From Anaerobiospirillum thomasii (lineage in GTDB: Bacteria; Pseudomonadota; Gammaproteobacteria; Enterobacterales; Succinivibrionaceae): a stretch of DNA of 64,000 bases. The notes below the pieces were generated by a model, which saw only the letters and a list, made by a program, of their open reading frames with translations, ran no database searches and was not told the origin of the DNA. The translations under genes and the position numbers were made by a program. Positions 36,587 through 46,200 of the stretch are shown one piece after another. The stretch lies in assembly GCF_900445255.1 (NCBI RefSeq), contig NZ_UAPU01000006.1, forward strand, positions 200,001 through 264,000. The letters run 5' to 3'. How positions within the stretch are numbered: position 1 is the first letter of the stretch; each line of letters starts with the position of its first letter.

Positions 36587-39019
36587 ATGTCTATAGTAAA
36601 TAAATTTCTGCGCTACTTTTTCTACTGGCCAATCAGGCTTACTGCCAATTGTAATCCTGTACCGTTTGAGCCATTAAAGAGTCTTAATATCGATAAGAGC
36701 AAGCCTATAGTCTATGCTATGGTCTCATCATCTCTTGGCAATATGTTAACTCTTGAGCGTCTTACCAACAGTCTTGGCCTGCCATCCCCTTTTGAACCTC
36801 TGTATCTGCATGGAAAAAAACTGCATCGTACAGCCTATCTAAGGCGCCCAAGTCTCTTTGGATCCAAGGCTCATATTGTAGATGCCTCCATACGTTTTCA
36901 GGAATGGGTTAATGTACTTGAGGGAGATGAGGACATACAGATCATTCCTGTTACTATTTTATGGTCAAGAAACCCAAGTTATGAAGGACTTGCCATCCGC
37001 GGTGTGGATGCACCTACTCCATCATGGCGCAAGTTTCTGACACTAACCTTTGCAGGACGCGACAACTGTACCATTCTTATTGATCCAATATCAGCCAGGG
37101 CTCTTAAACACAAGATGGTCAATAAGAACTGGGCCATTATCAATAGACGACTTGCGCTGTACTTTTTAAAAAAGGCCCGTGCTGTTGTAGGCAAGGCTTT
37201 TCCTAACAGAAGAGTACTTATACAGGAGCTTTTAAAGCGTCCTGGCACAGTGGTTGCCATCAGGGAGGAGATGACAAGAAGCGGAAAAAGCTATGAAGAG
37301 CTTGAGCATACTGCCCTGCACATCTTCAAAGTCATGGTAGCTGATACCAGATATCCTCTTTTGAAATTTATTAATTCAGTTATATCCCTGTTATGGCATC
37401 GCATCTATCACGGTCAGACCATACGTGGTGCTCAAAGAGTAAGAGATCTGGTACAAAGCGGTCATGAAATAATCTATATTCCATGTCACAGAAGTCACAT
37501 GGACTATATTCTGCTGTCATTTGTTATTTTCCATGAAGGCCTGCCTCTGCCACAGGTAGCATCTGGTGACAATTTAAACTTTTTCCCTGTAGGCCCTTTG
37601 ATCCGCCGCTGCGGTTCATACTTCATACGTCGCAAGATGAAGGGTGATAAATTCTATACAGCCATGTTCAGAGAATATCTGCTTATTCTCTTTGAAAGAG
37701 GCTATGCCACAGAATTTTTCATTGAGGGAGGACGTTCACGTACAGGCAGAACCCTGCCTCCACGAACAGGTATGGTCTCCATGACTGTACAAGCACAGCT
37801 TCGTGGCATAGAAAGACCTATAGCCTTTGTGCCTACCTATCTTGGTTATGAGCATGTTATGGAAGTTGGCTCATACATGAGAGAGCTTGGTGGTATTAAA
37901 AAGCAAAAAGAAAGTGCCTGGGATCTGCTTGGTATCTTCAAACGCCTGCGCTACTACGGACGTGGCTATGTAACTTTTGGCGAGCCAATTATTGTTCCAA
38001 AGTTTTTACAAAATCATGTGCCTACATGGAAAGATGATATCGATCCTACAGGACTAAGACGTCCTGACTGGCTGCACTCAACAGTAAATCTCCTCTCACG
38101 TGAGATCATTATAAAATTAAATGATTCTGCAACAGTAAATGGTATCAATCTGTGCGCCTTAGCTCTGATTCACGATGAAGACAGAACTGTCAGCATGAAT
38201 GTTCTGCGCCGCTGTATCAATCTGTTCCTTGAGGTCTTAAAATGCGATCCGGCCCGTCACAAATCACTGCCACAGGATCTTAACGTAAATACTCTCATCC
38301 GTCAGGCTCTTGAATTAAATAAATTCCATACCTATGATGTAGGAGATCTCAAGTTTGTGCGTCCGTCAAACGGTCAGACCATGCAGCTTATGTATTTTCA
38401 GAATAATATTCTGCATCTGTTTGCCCTGCCGGCTTTAGTAGCCAACATCCTAATACGTCATGGTCATATTCTAAGAAAAGACGTCAATATACATACAAGA
38501 TCTCTCTTTTATTTCCTGCGCCATGAGCTCTATGCTCCTGTCTCAGAGCAGTCTCTTGATAGCCTTATAGAGGTTTACATAGATACTTTTATAAAGCTTG
38601 GCTACATCACAGAAAATGACAAGATGCTGTATATATCAGGTGATGGCTTTAGTGAGTTTTTAATTCTCTCAAGAAGCATAAGACCATCATTGGTACGCTA
38701 TCTTGTGGGTGTAGCAACTCTAAAGCAGATGGATGATGGCACAATCAACATTGATACATTTATTGCCAGATGCATTGAATCAGCCAAATCCCTGCCATCT
38801 GATGTATCAAATTCTCCTGAATTTGCAGATCCGATTATGTTTAAGATTCTGACAGAAACACTGATCCGTCATAATTACTTTACAATTCTTGAGGATGGTA
38901 CTTTAAAGAAAAATTCATCTAAGGTGGATAAACTTGCCCGCGCTGCTGAACCTTTACTGCCGGCAAGAGAGGTTAAAACTCTTTACGAGCAGCATAACAA
39001 AACAACTAGCGAGGTATAA
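36587..39019 (+). CDS. plsB: Glycerol-3-phosphate 1-O-acyltransferase
   Basis: 810 residues, the full length of gammaproteobacterial PlsB. It begins phospholipid synthesis at the inner membrane, using acyl-ACP or acyl-CoA. Acyltransferase motif I is PCHRSHMDY, block III FFIEGGRSRTGRTLPPRTGM, and block IV VPTYLGYEHVME. It stands alone on the plus strand, divergent from fieF. The 130-base upstream gap is A/T-rich and must hold its promoter. Confidence 0.96.
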   Translation: MSIVNKFLRYFFYWPIRLTANCNPVPFEPLKSLNIDKSKPIVYAMVSSSLGNMLTLERLTNSLGLPSPFEPLYLHGKKLHRTAYLRRPSLFGSKAHIVDASIRFQEWVNVLEGDEDIQIIPVTILWSRNPSYEGLAIRGVDAPTPSWRKFLTLTFAGRDNCTILIDPISARALKHKMVNKNWAIINRRLALYFLKKARAVVGKAFPNRRVLIQELLKRPGTVVAIREEMTRSGKSYEELEHTALHIFKVMVADTRYPLLKFINSVISLLWHRIYHGQTIRGAQRVRDLVQSGHEIIYIPCHRSHMDYILLSFVIFHEGLPLPQVASGDNLNFFPVGPLIRRCGSYFIRRKMKGDKFYTAMFREYLLILFERGYATEFFIEGGRSRTGRTLPPRTGMVSMTVQAQLRGIERPIAFVPTYLGYEHVMEVGSYMRELGGIKKQKESAWDLLGIFKRLRYYGRGYVTFGEPIIVPKFLQNHVPTWKDDIDPTGLRRPDWLHSTVNLLSREIIIKLNDSATVNGINLCALALIHDEDRTVSMNVLRRCINLFLEVLKCDPARHKSLPQDLNVNTLIRQALELNKFHTYDVGDLKFVRPSNGQTMQLMYFQNNILHLFALPALVANILIRHGHILRKDVNIHTRSLFYFLRHELYAPVSEQSLDSLIEVYIDTFIKLGYITENDKMLYISGDGFSEFLILSRSIRPSLVRYLVGVATLKQMDDGTINIDTFIARCIESAKSLPSDVSNSPEFADPIMFKILTETLIRHNYFTILEDGTLKKNSSKVDKLARAAEPLLPAREVKTLYEQHNKTTSEV

Positions 39020-39083
39020 TCTCTAAACATATTGGTACTATCAGAGGCCAATTGAGAATATGGTAGGATAACTTATAGATGAT

Positions 39084-39117
39084 AAGAGTTTTACAGATTC
39101 AGGATAAAACTCTTTTT
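39084..39117. terminator. Bidirectional terminator between plsB and the GntR gene
   Basis: AAGAGTTTTA and TAAAACTCTT pair across an 11-base loop; a T-run follows on the plus strand. Confidence 0.75.
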
Positions 39118-39152
39118 AAGTCATATTTTAAAATTTTAGTTGCATTGGTGTT

Positions 39153-39875
39153 CTATAGTTTCAATCTAAAGCGGTTGCCTGCAATATACTCAACTGACAG
39201 GTAGATTTTTCTGCCACTTTTATCATTTAAAACTGAACTTATGATAAAAATAGGCTCGCCCTTGCCTAGCTTTAACGAGCGTGAAACTATGGCGTCAGCC
39301 CTGCCCACCTCTATTATATTGTCACTTGCCGAATCAATATACACGCCATGAGATGCAAGAGTTTTAATAATAGAGCTGTTTTCAAGCTCCTCATCTTTCA
39401 TAAAATCAAATTCAGGTAAAAACCAGCCCTTTTCAAGCATGATTGGTACATTATCTGCAAGACACACACGCTCAAGATAAATAGTAGGACTTTTTATATC
39501 AACACCAAGAGCCCTGCTGACCTTGCTGTTAGCTCCAGCTATACCTCTATTGAGTATCTGTGTTGAAGCTTTAACACCGTTGAGCTGACAGGTTATGGTA
39601 AAACCTAAAATCTGAAAATCTCTGTCTATGCATCTTTGCAGCTTCTGATGCTCAACAAAGGTGCCACGTCCCTGCACCTTGATGATAAAGCCCTCGTCAG
39701 TTAGCTCCTGAATAGCTCTTCTTATTGTTATGAGACTGACTCCGAACATATTGGCAAGCTCCCTTTCAGTTGGAAGCTTCTGTCCGGACACATACTCTCC
39801 AAGCTCAATTTTCTTTTTTATCTCGTAGTAAACTACAGCATATAATGATGTATTTTCAGAAATATCAGAGCTCAT
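39153..39875 (-). CDS. GntR-family regulator, HutC subfamily
   Basis: 240 residues. N-terminal winged helix at about 8-75 (LPTERELANMFGVSLITIRR, GRGTFVEH), C-terminal UTRA ligand domain. Such regulators usually repress a sugar or amino-acid catabolic operon. The nearest candidate targets are the binding-protein-fold gene and the mtn operon on the same strand, but no operator repeat I can identify links them. Confidence 0.86.
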   Translation of the reverse strand: MSSDISENTSLYAVVYYEIKKKIELGEYVSGQKLPTERELANMFGVSLITIRRAIQELTDEGFIIKVQGRGTFVEHQKLQRCIDRDFQILGFTITCQLNGVKASTQILNRGIAGANSKVSRALGVDIKSPTIYLERVCLADNVPIMLEKGWFLPEFDFMKDEELENSSIIKTLASHGVYIDSASDNIIEVGRADAIVSRSLKLGKGEPIFIISSVLNDKSGRKIYLSVEYIAGNRFRLKL

Positions 39876-40142
39876 AGTCTATTCTCACACATTAAGGCAC
39901 ACTGATGCACCAAGACTTATACATCGCCATATCTAGTCAAACAAATAGAGGCTCTAATCCTGCGCTGTCAATTAAGGCTAATCTTATATGCAAAAGTCTT
40001 ATAAATTTTAACAAATTACTGAATTATATTAACTTTTTTTATAAGATCTATACTGACTATGCATTTATGTACAAAATATATCAATCTGCACAACTATTGA
40101 TCAACATGACAATAATTAAAGCCTCAAATCAAGAAGTTAAGC
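39876..40142. other. Intergenic region upstream of the GntR gene
   Basis: 267 A/T-rich bases between two minus-strand genes. It should hold the GntR promoter. I see no coding sequence, terminator hairpin or convincing operator. Confidence 0.4.
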
Positions 40143-41243
40143 CTATGACCTCTCCATAGCACCAATCTTTAAAAAGGCCTCTGACAGAGCCTGTGTAGCA
40201 TCCATCTGTCCTGTATAGGCTTTGTATATGTACTCATATAAAAGACCGTTTTTAGCAGGTGAGCTGTCAGCAAAAGGCAGAGGTTTGGCATGCTCAAGCA
40301 GCAGATCAAGAGCCTTGCTCCATGGTCTGTCAAAGACTGTATCCTTGTACAGAGGCGTACCTGAGTATAAGGCACACTTTTTATCTATATCACTGCAGCA
40401 CAGATAGTCAAAAAGCTCATGACAGATCTCTTTGTTACAAGAAGACTCTAAAAGTCCAAAATTCCAGGCTACATTCCAGGCTGTAGAGAGCGTGGCAAAG
40501 CCATACCCCTCATCTAAAGGCATCTGTCTGTCAATTAGTCCCAGCTGTCCTGACCAGGTTATAATAAGCTGTGCCTCATCTTTGATAAGGGCAGATGCCA
40601 CCTCTTCATTGCCAAATTTGTCTGTACCTGGCAGCGCGCTGTCTTTTAACGAGCAGTAGGCTGCAAGACGCTGTGTAAAAGCATCTGCTTTTTCAATAAG
40701 GCCATCTTGTGTGTAGATATCCTGTATTGTGCCATTATGTGTATAGCGTAAAAATGGCAGAGCGTCAGTGAAGATCTCAGAGGCCGCGGCTTTGACACTA
40801 AAGGCGCCCTTAAAATCTTCTGTGGCAAGCTTGATAAAAGTATCTGGCTCTATGATTTTATTGTCATAAGCATCAAGCCTTGCGCTTACTCCCTTTTTAA
40901 AGACAATAATGTGTCCGTCATAAAAGGCAGGAAAGGCATAGAGTCTGTCATGCATTTTTATGTCATAGGCAAGACCCATGCGCAATTTATCTGCATTAAA
41001 ATCAAGTGGGCTTAGCTGTTTGTTATCAACCAGATCCTTTAAAAACAGGTGACCTGGGAACATGACTATGTCATAGCCTCCAGAGCCAGAGAGTGACAGC
41101 TGCAGAAGCTTTGTATATTCACTCCATGGGTGCATCTCAAAGACAACTTTGTGGGAAAAGGCACTGAATATATCAAGCTTTTCATCATCAAAGGCAAAAA
41201 CGGCCGGATCTGCAACAGCCAGTATTTTTATACATTGTGTCAT
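40143..41243 (-). CDS. Binding-protein-fold (SBP family 1) protein without signal peptide
   Basis: 366 residues from ATG 41243. The frame opens at 41282, but that ATG lies in the loop of the mtnA terminator. The fold is that of extracellular solute-binding proteins: YDIVMFPGHLFLKDLVDN, LYAFPAFYDGHIIVFKKG, and IITWSGQLGLID. It starts MTQCIKILAVADPAVF, with no charged-hydrophobic leader, so it should stay in the cytosol. No permease or ATPase genes of the matching type are near. A ligand sensor is possible; the role is unknown. Confidence 0.6.
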   Translation of the reverse strand: MTQCIKILAVADPAVFAFDDEKLDIFSAFSHKVVFEMHPWSEYTKLLQLSLSGSGGYDIVMFPGHLFLKDLVDNKQLSPLDFNADKLRMGLAYDIKMHDRLYAFPAFYDGHIIVFKKGVSARLDAYDNKIIEPDTFIKLATEDFKGAFSVKAAASEIFTDALPFLRYTHNGTIQDIYTQDGLIEKADAFTQRLAAYCSLKDSALPGTDKFGNEEVASALIKDEAQLIITWSGQLGLIDRQMPLDEGYGFATLSTAWNVAWNFGLLESSCNKEICHELFDYLCCSDIDKKCALYSGTPLYKDTVFDRPWSKALDLLLEHAKPLPFADSSPAKNGLLYEYIYKAYTGQMDATQALSEAFLKIGAMERS

Positions 41244-41263
41244 CTTATCTATCCGCTTAAAAC

Positions 41264-41295
41264 AAAAGGATCTGTCAAACATGGCAGATCCTTTT
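41264..41295 (-). terminator. Terminator of the aldolase-ABC-mtnK-mtnA operon
   Basis: On the minus strand AAAAGGATCTG, loop, CAGATCCTTTTGTTTT. It lies just after the mtnA stop. Confidence 0.85.
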
Positions 41296-41306
41296 ATGAT
41301 TTCTAT

Positions 41307-42389
41307 TTACTTGTCTTTGCTATCAGCCTTTTTGACAACTTCCGCAAGTCCCTGTTCAAACGGAGCTTTGACTATGCCATATTCGGTCACAAAGCCCGTT
41401 ACCAGATCATGGTCTGTTACGTCAAAGGCAGGATTGTAGATTTTCACTCCATCTGCAATCATTGGCTTTTCATACCACATATGTGATACCTCTTTGCCAT
41501 CACGCTCCTCAATTACAATCTCGCTGCCTGATTTGGTGCCAAGATCTATAGTTGAGGTTGGTGCACACACATAAAATGGGATGCCAAAGCGCTTGGCAGC
41601 CAGAGCTACAGCTGATGTGCCAATCTTATTGGCAAAATCGCCGTTGGCAGCTACGCGGTCACAGCCTACAAAGACTGCCTGTACCCAGCCGTTGCGCATT
41701 ACTGTAGGAGCGGCGCTGTCGCAGATTGAAGTAACATCAATACCGGCACTGTGCAGCTCATAGGCAGTAAGACGGGCACCTTGCAGTAAAGGTCTGGTCT
41801 CATCTGAAAATACCTTGATTTTCATGCCCTTTTCATGAGCTATATACATAGGAGCAGTGGCTGTGCCATATTTGGCTGTGGCAAGCTGACCTGCATTGCA
41901 GTGAGTTAAGAGACCATCGCCGTCTTTAATCAGGGTAACACCGTACTCACCTATGTTACGGCAGATCCAGATATCCTCATCTACAATAGCCTGAGCCTCT
42001 TTTTTCAAAAGCTCAACAATCTTATCTACGGCCAGGGTTTTATTATCCTGTACCACCTTGTCCATGCGCTTTAGTGCCCATGACAGATTTACAGCTGTCG
42101 GACGGGCAGAGTCTAGATAATCTTTGGCTTTGACAAAATCTGCATAGAAAGAGTCAAAATCCTTTTTGCTCTTAAAGATCTCACAGGCGGCAAGATAGAT
42201 GCCAATGGCCGCAGCGTCACCAATAGCAGGAGCTCCGCGCACTTTGAGCTCATAAATTGCCTGCCATATATCCTTTTGCTCGGTTAAATGTAAAATCTTG
42301 GTTTCATTTGGCAGCAGAGTCTGATCAATAATCACCAGTGCTTTTTTCTCATCATCAAGACTTACTGTTGCGTAATCTAAAATTGACAT
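41307..42389 (-). CDS. mtnA: 5-methylthioribose-1-phosphate isomerase
   Basis: 360 residues. Isomerises 5-methylthioribose 1-phosphate (or 5-deoxyribose 1-phosphate) to the ribulose form. Typical motifs are [32 protein letters not shown] with the catalytic cysteine, [16 protein letters not shown], and [17 protein letters not shown] with the catalytic aspartate. It follows mtnK by 12 bases. No mtnB, mtnC or mtnD, which make the full methionine salvage path, is present; a class II aldolase at the operon start takes their place. Confidence 0.94.
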   Translation of the reverse strand: MSILDYATVSLDDEKKALVIIDQTLLPNETKILHLTEQKDIWQAIYELKVRGAPAIGDAAAIGIYLAACEIFKSKKDFDSFYADFVKAKDYLDSARPTAVNLSWALKRMDKVVQDNKTLAVDKIVELLKKEAQAIVDEDIWICRNIGEYGVTLIKDGDGLLTHCNAGQLATAKYGTATAPMYIAHEKGMKIKVFSDETRPLLQGARLTAYELHSAGIDVTSICDSAAPTVMRNGWVQAVFVGCDRVAANGDFANKIGTSAVALAAKRFGIPFYVCAPTSTIDLGTKSGSEIVIEERDGKEVSHMWYEKPMIADGVKIYNPAFDVTDHDLVTGFVTEYGIVKAPFEQGLAEVVKKADSKDK

Positions 42390-42401
42390 ATTTTCAATCC
42401 T

Positions 42402-43628
42402 CTAAAATTTAGCTATAGCCTTGTTCATGGCGCAGACAAAATCAAATCCTGTGGAGAATGAGCTTCTGTTTAAAATACAGTTCTTGGCGTAGGTTATGAT
42501 AATACGCTCTGCTCTTGTTCTGGCCTTTTCATCCTTGATTGAGGTTATATCCTTAACATTGGCCATACCTACGGTACGACGAATAAGCTCTAAACCTACA
42601 ACACCTGCTGTATCCTCAATCACTCTTTGCAGGTAGAAATCTAAAAAGCCTTTGCATTTGGCCATATGATCTGTTGCATGGGCCTGATAAAGCTGGCTGA
42701 ATTTAACCTTAAAGCCATCTAGAATCTGCTCTATGGTTTCAATACACCAGGTGCAGAATTTCTCTTTGTGCACAGGATCTTCAATGGTGGCATCACCATT
42801 GGCCCAGGCAAAGAACAGATTGGCCATGATATTGCCTATGTCATAGGACATAGGAGCATAGCAGGCAAATTCACAGTCAAAGAAGAATGAGTGCTCTTCG
42901 TTGATGAAAATAGAGCCTGTGTGCAGATCACCATGAATTAATGACTGGGCATTGTTCATAAACTCAAATTTAAGCTTGGCCACCTCAAGGTGCAGAGCCT
43001 TGTCGCTGTAGAGCTCCTTTTGCACAAACTCAAGATTTGGTGAAAACACATTGTTTCTATCATTGTAGTTAAGGTATGGCTCTGAGTAGACCAGATCCTC
43101 TGTAATCTCGCAGATTTGAGGATTGATAAAACGGCGTACCTGCTCCTTCTTATGCTTGTGCTCATCTACAATATCAGAGGTCAGAAGCAGTGTTCTTGCC
43201 AGGAAGGTGGAGCACTGATCTGCAAACTTTGGAAATATTTTGTGCTCGCATAAGGCTGTACGCATCATATAGTGGCCAATCATATCCTCCATGATGAAGG
43301 CGCACATAACACCATCATATAGATATACCTTAGGTACCATACCAGGGCAGATATCACCCTGTATGCCTAAAATCTCAGACTCGATACGACCTCTGTCAGT
43401 TGAAATTTTAATTTCCTTGGAAATACGTAGCTCTTCTGCAGCCTGCTTTACAATAATGGTTTTGCCAGAATTTTCATCTGTAACTCTGAACACGTAATTT
43501 AGGTTGCCATCACCGATTTCCTTGCAGGTGAGTTTGGCATCAGGTGCAAAGAAATCTGGCAGTTTGTTTAAAACATAGGCTGCAACATCATCAGCTTTCA
43601 TTAGGAAATAAGTATCATATAAAGACAT
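42402..43628 (-). CDS. mtnK: 5-methylthioribose kinase
   Basis: 408 residues from ATG 43628 with AAGGAG upstream; the frame reaches 43682 but would overlap the permease gene. It phosphorylates 5-methylthioribose at C1. The APH-like kinase fold has LTCKEIGDGNLNYVFRV in the nucleotide loop, LIHGDLHTGSIF as catalytic loop and the DCE metal motif in FFFDCEFACYAP, where other APH kinases have DxD. Length fits MtnK. Confidence 0.92.
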   Translation of the reverse strand: MSLYDTYFLMKADDVAAYVLNKLPDFFAPDAKLTCKEIGDGNLNYVFRVTDENSGKTIIVKQAAEELRISKEIKISTDRGRIESEILGIQGDICPGMVPKVYLYDGVMCAFIMEDMIGHYMMRTALCEHKIFPKFADQCSTFLARTLLLTSDIVDEHKHKKEQVRRFINPQICEITEDLVYSEPYLNYNDRNNVFSPNLEFVQKELYSDKALHLEVAKLKFEFMNNAQSLIHGDLHTGSIFINEEHSFFFDCEFACYAPMSYDIGNIMANLFFAWANGDATIEDPVHKEKFCTWCIETIEQILDGFKVKFSQLYQAHATDHMAKCKGFLDFYLQRVIEDTAGVVGLELIRRTVGMANVKDITSIKDEKARTRAERIIITYAKNCILNRSSFSTGFDFVCAMNKAIAKF

Positions 43629-43647
43629 AATCACTCCTTTTACATTT

Positions 43648-44667
43648 TTATTTTTTAACTGAGTATGTAATGGCCAGAGCACCAGCCAGAACCAGACCCT
43701 TGATAATATTCATGGCATAGTAAGGTACAGCCATCATAATAAGACCATTTTCCAGAATACCGATGAGAACAGCACCTACCAGGGTACCAAAGGCATTTGG
43801 TTTGCCTGCACCAGCAATTGAGTAACCGATAAAGGCTGCGGCAACTGCCGGCATTAAGAAGGTATCACCTGCACCAACCTGAGCAGTACCTACACGTGCT
43901 GCAAGGCAGATACCGCCGATGGCTGCAAAAGCGGCAGAGAGCAGATAGGCTAAAAACTTATATCTGTTGACAGGAATACCTGACAGACGGGCTGCCTCAG
44001 GATTACCGCCGATGGCATACATGAATCTGCCGTACTTGGTGAAGTTTAAGAAGAACCATGCAAAGCCTACCACTGCAATCATGATAATAATCAGATATGG
44101 CTCAATACCAAACTCGCGGAAGAATGGAGGTACAAGACCTGGAGCCTGAGTTCCGTCTGGCAGCATCATACGCTCGGTGATAGCGCCGCCGTTTGAATAG
44201 GTCAGAGCAACACCCTGCAGCATGAACATAACAGCTAAGGTGGCAATCATATCTGGTATCTTCATCTTGATGATGAGGAAGGTGTTAACAAGAGTTACAC
44301 ACAGACAGACTAAAATGGTCAGAGTGATAGACATACCAACTGACAGGCCGTACCAGACAAACATAGTCATAACAAAGGTATCAGCCAGATTGGCAGTTGA
44401 TCCTACAGCCAGATCCATACCGTTTACAGCCAGTGAGAAGGTAATGCCTATGGCAATAATGGCCATAATAGATATGGAGCGCAGGATGGTAATCATGTTA
44501 TCTGCTGTTAAAAACAGACTTTCATTATACTCACTATCCCATGTGGCAAAGGTGAAGAATATGAACACCAGCACAGTGACTATAATGGTGCCCCACTTCA
44601 TGCAGAAGTCTACGCACTGTCTTATCAGATCTTCTTTTTGATTTTGTTCAATTGTTTTTGCAATCAT
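43648..44667 (-). CDS. Sugar ABC transporter permease, RbsC type (mtn operon)
   Basis: 339 residues from ATG 44667 after GGAGG. About ten membrane segments with SIMAIIAIGITFSLAVNGMD, LAVGSTANLAD and FMYAIGGNPEAARLSGIPV. It pairs with the ATPase at 44669-46183 and the binding protein at 46201-47289. In this operon the cargo is probably a 5-substituted ribose, as inferred from mtnK and mtnA. Confidence 0.88.
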   Translation of the reverse strand: MIAKTIEQNQKEDLIRQCVDFCMKWGTIIVTVLVFIFFTFATWDSEYNESLFLTADNMITILRSISIMAIIAIGITFSLAVNGMDLAVGSTANLADTFVMTMFVWYGLSVGMSITLTILVCLCVTLVNTFLIIKMKIPDMIATLAVMFMLQGVALTYSNGGAITERMMLPDGTQAPGLVPPFFREFGIEPYLIIIMIAVVGFAWFFLNFTKYGRFMYAIGGNPEAARLSGIPVNRYKFLAYLLSAAFAAIGGICLAARVGTAQVGAGDTFLMPAVAAAFIGYSIAGAGKPNAFGTLVGAVLIGILENGLIMMAVPYYAMNIIKGLVLAGALAITYSVKK

Positions 44668-44668
44668 G

Positions 44669-46183
44669 TTATCTGCCTCCTGTGCAATAGAACAACAGCT
44701 CTTTTTCACTAGTTTCTTTAGGTAAAAGTTCTTTTACAATCTGACCGTCGTACATAACATAGATACGGTCGCAAATGCTTAAAATCTCGTTAAACTCGCA
44801 TGTGGCATAGATGGCTCCGCATCCAGAGGCGGCCAGCTTTTCAATCAGCACATACATATCCTGCTTGGCACCTACGTCAATACCCTTGGTTGGTTCATCA
44901 AAGATATAGACCTTGGCCTTGGAGTTTAACCATTTGGCTAGCACCACCTTTTGCTGATTACCACCTGAGAGCAGTGCTACCACCTTGTCATTAGACGGTG
45001 TTTTAATACCCAGATCTTCAATATATCTGTCAGCTACAGCCTTCTGTTTTCTGACGCTTACAACCTTGGCGGCATTGCACACGCTGTCAATGGCGGCAAT
45101 GGATATATTTTCATAGACGCTGTCGGTGATAAGTACACCCTCTTTACGTCTCTCTTCAGGCACGAGGGCAAAACCGTTCTGTACGGCATGATATGGGGTA
45201 GAGCAGTCAACCTTTTTACCCTCTAGGGTAATGGTTCCTTCTCTGGCCTGCATGGCTCCAAAGAGTGTTTTACACAGCTCAGTTTTACCGGCGCCTACAA
45301 GACCTGCAATGCCTACAATCTCACCTTCTCTTACATAAAGGTTGATATCCTGTACGGCATTTTCCCTTTCGCTTAAATGCTCAACGCGTAGCAGCTCCTT
45401 GCCTAATTTGATATCCATTTTCTGATAGGCATCACTGTAGCTACGTCCAAGCATCTGCTCGACAATAGTATTCTGCTCAATCTCTTTGGTTAATGGATAG
45501 GAGCAGACATTAGCTCCATCACGCATAACTGTAATCTGTGAGCAGATCTCATAAAGCTCGGCCAGTCTATGGGATATAAAGATAATGGCCAGGCCTTTTG
45601 AGGATAAATCTCTTACAACTCTAAAGAGTTCTTTGGTTTCAGTATTAGATAAAGGAGCGGTAGGCTCATCAAGAATTAAAAGACGACAGTTTGATGCAAG
45701 GCATCTTGCAATTAAAACCATCTGCTTTTGAGCGAGGGTCAGAGTATCAACATGCGCATTTAAATCAAGGGTGATGTTGAGCTTGTCCAGCTGCTCTTTG
45801 GCGACACGCTTGATCTCACTCCAGGATACAACAGATCCTGTCATGCTGTTTACCATATTGTTAAACATGACATTTTCAGCTACGGACAGATAAGGTATCA
45901 GGGCTGTGTCCACCTCCTGATATACAATCTCAAGTCCTAGCTTTTTGGCATCTGAGGCAGAGCGTATCTCAACGTTCTGACCGTTGATACTGATCTCTCC
46001 TGTATAGTGTGTGTATCTGCCAGATAGCACACTCATCAGTGTTGATTTACCGGCGCCGTTGGCACCTACAAGAGCATGAATCACTCCTCCCTCGGTATTA
46101 AAGTCTACGCCTTTGAGAGCTTTAATACCGGGGAACTCGATCTCGATATTTTTCATGCTTAAGTGAAATTTATCCACGGTCAT
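44669..46183 (-). CDS. Sugar ABC transporter ATPase, RbsA type (mtn operon)
   Basis: 504 residues, two ABC domains. Domain 1: VGANGAGKST, LTLAQKQMVLIARCL, LLILDEPTAPL. Domain 2: GLVGAGKTE (a full Walker lysine, where RbsA often has Arg), LLSGGNQQKVVLAKW, YIFDEPTKGIDVGAK. Its stop almost touches the permease start, so they are coupled. Confidence 0.9.
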   Translation of the reverse strand: MTVDKFHLSMKNIEIEFPGIKALKGVDFNTEGGVIHALVGANGAGKSTLMSVLSGRYTHYTGEISINGQNVEIRSASDAKKLGLEIVYQEVDTALIPYLSVAENVMFNNMVNSMTGSVVSWSEIKRVAKEQLDKLNITLDLNAHVDTLTLAQKQMVLIARCLASNCRLLILDEPTAPLSNTETKELFRVVRDLSSKGLAIIFISHRLAELYEICSQITVMRDGANVCSYPLTKEIEQNTIVEQMLGRSYSDAYQKMDIKLGKELLRVEHLSERENAVQDINLYVREGEIVGIAGLVGAGKTELCKTLFGAMQAREGTITLEGKKVDCSTPYHAVQNGFALVPEERRKEGVLITDSVYENISIAAIDSVCNAAKVVSVRKQKAVADRYIEDLGIKTPSNDKVVALLSGGNQQKVVLAKWLNSKAKVYIFDEPTKGIDVGAKQDMYVLIEKLAASGCGAIYATCEFNEILSICDRIYVMYDGQIVKELLPKETSEKELLFYCTGGR

Positions 46184-46200
46184 GAGTTCCCCTTAATATA

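Noticed and set aside
39905-40159. 84-codon plus-strand open frame upstream of the GntR gene
   Set aside because: No ribosome site or homology, and it runs into the end of the opposite-strand gene.
41244-41282. ATG 41282 as start of the binding-protein-fold gene
   Set aside because: The codon lies in the loop of the mtnA terminator hairpin; ATG 41243 avoids this.
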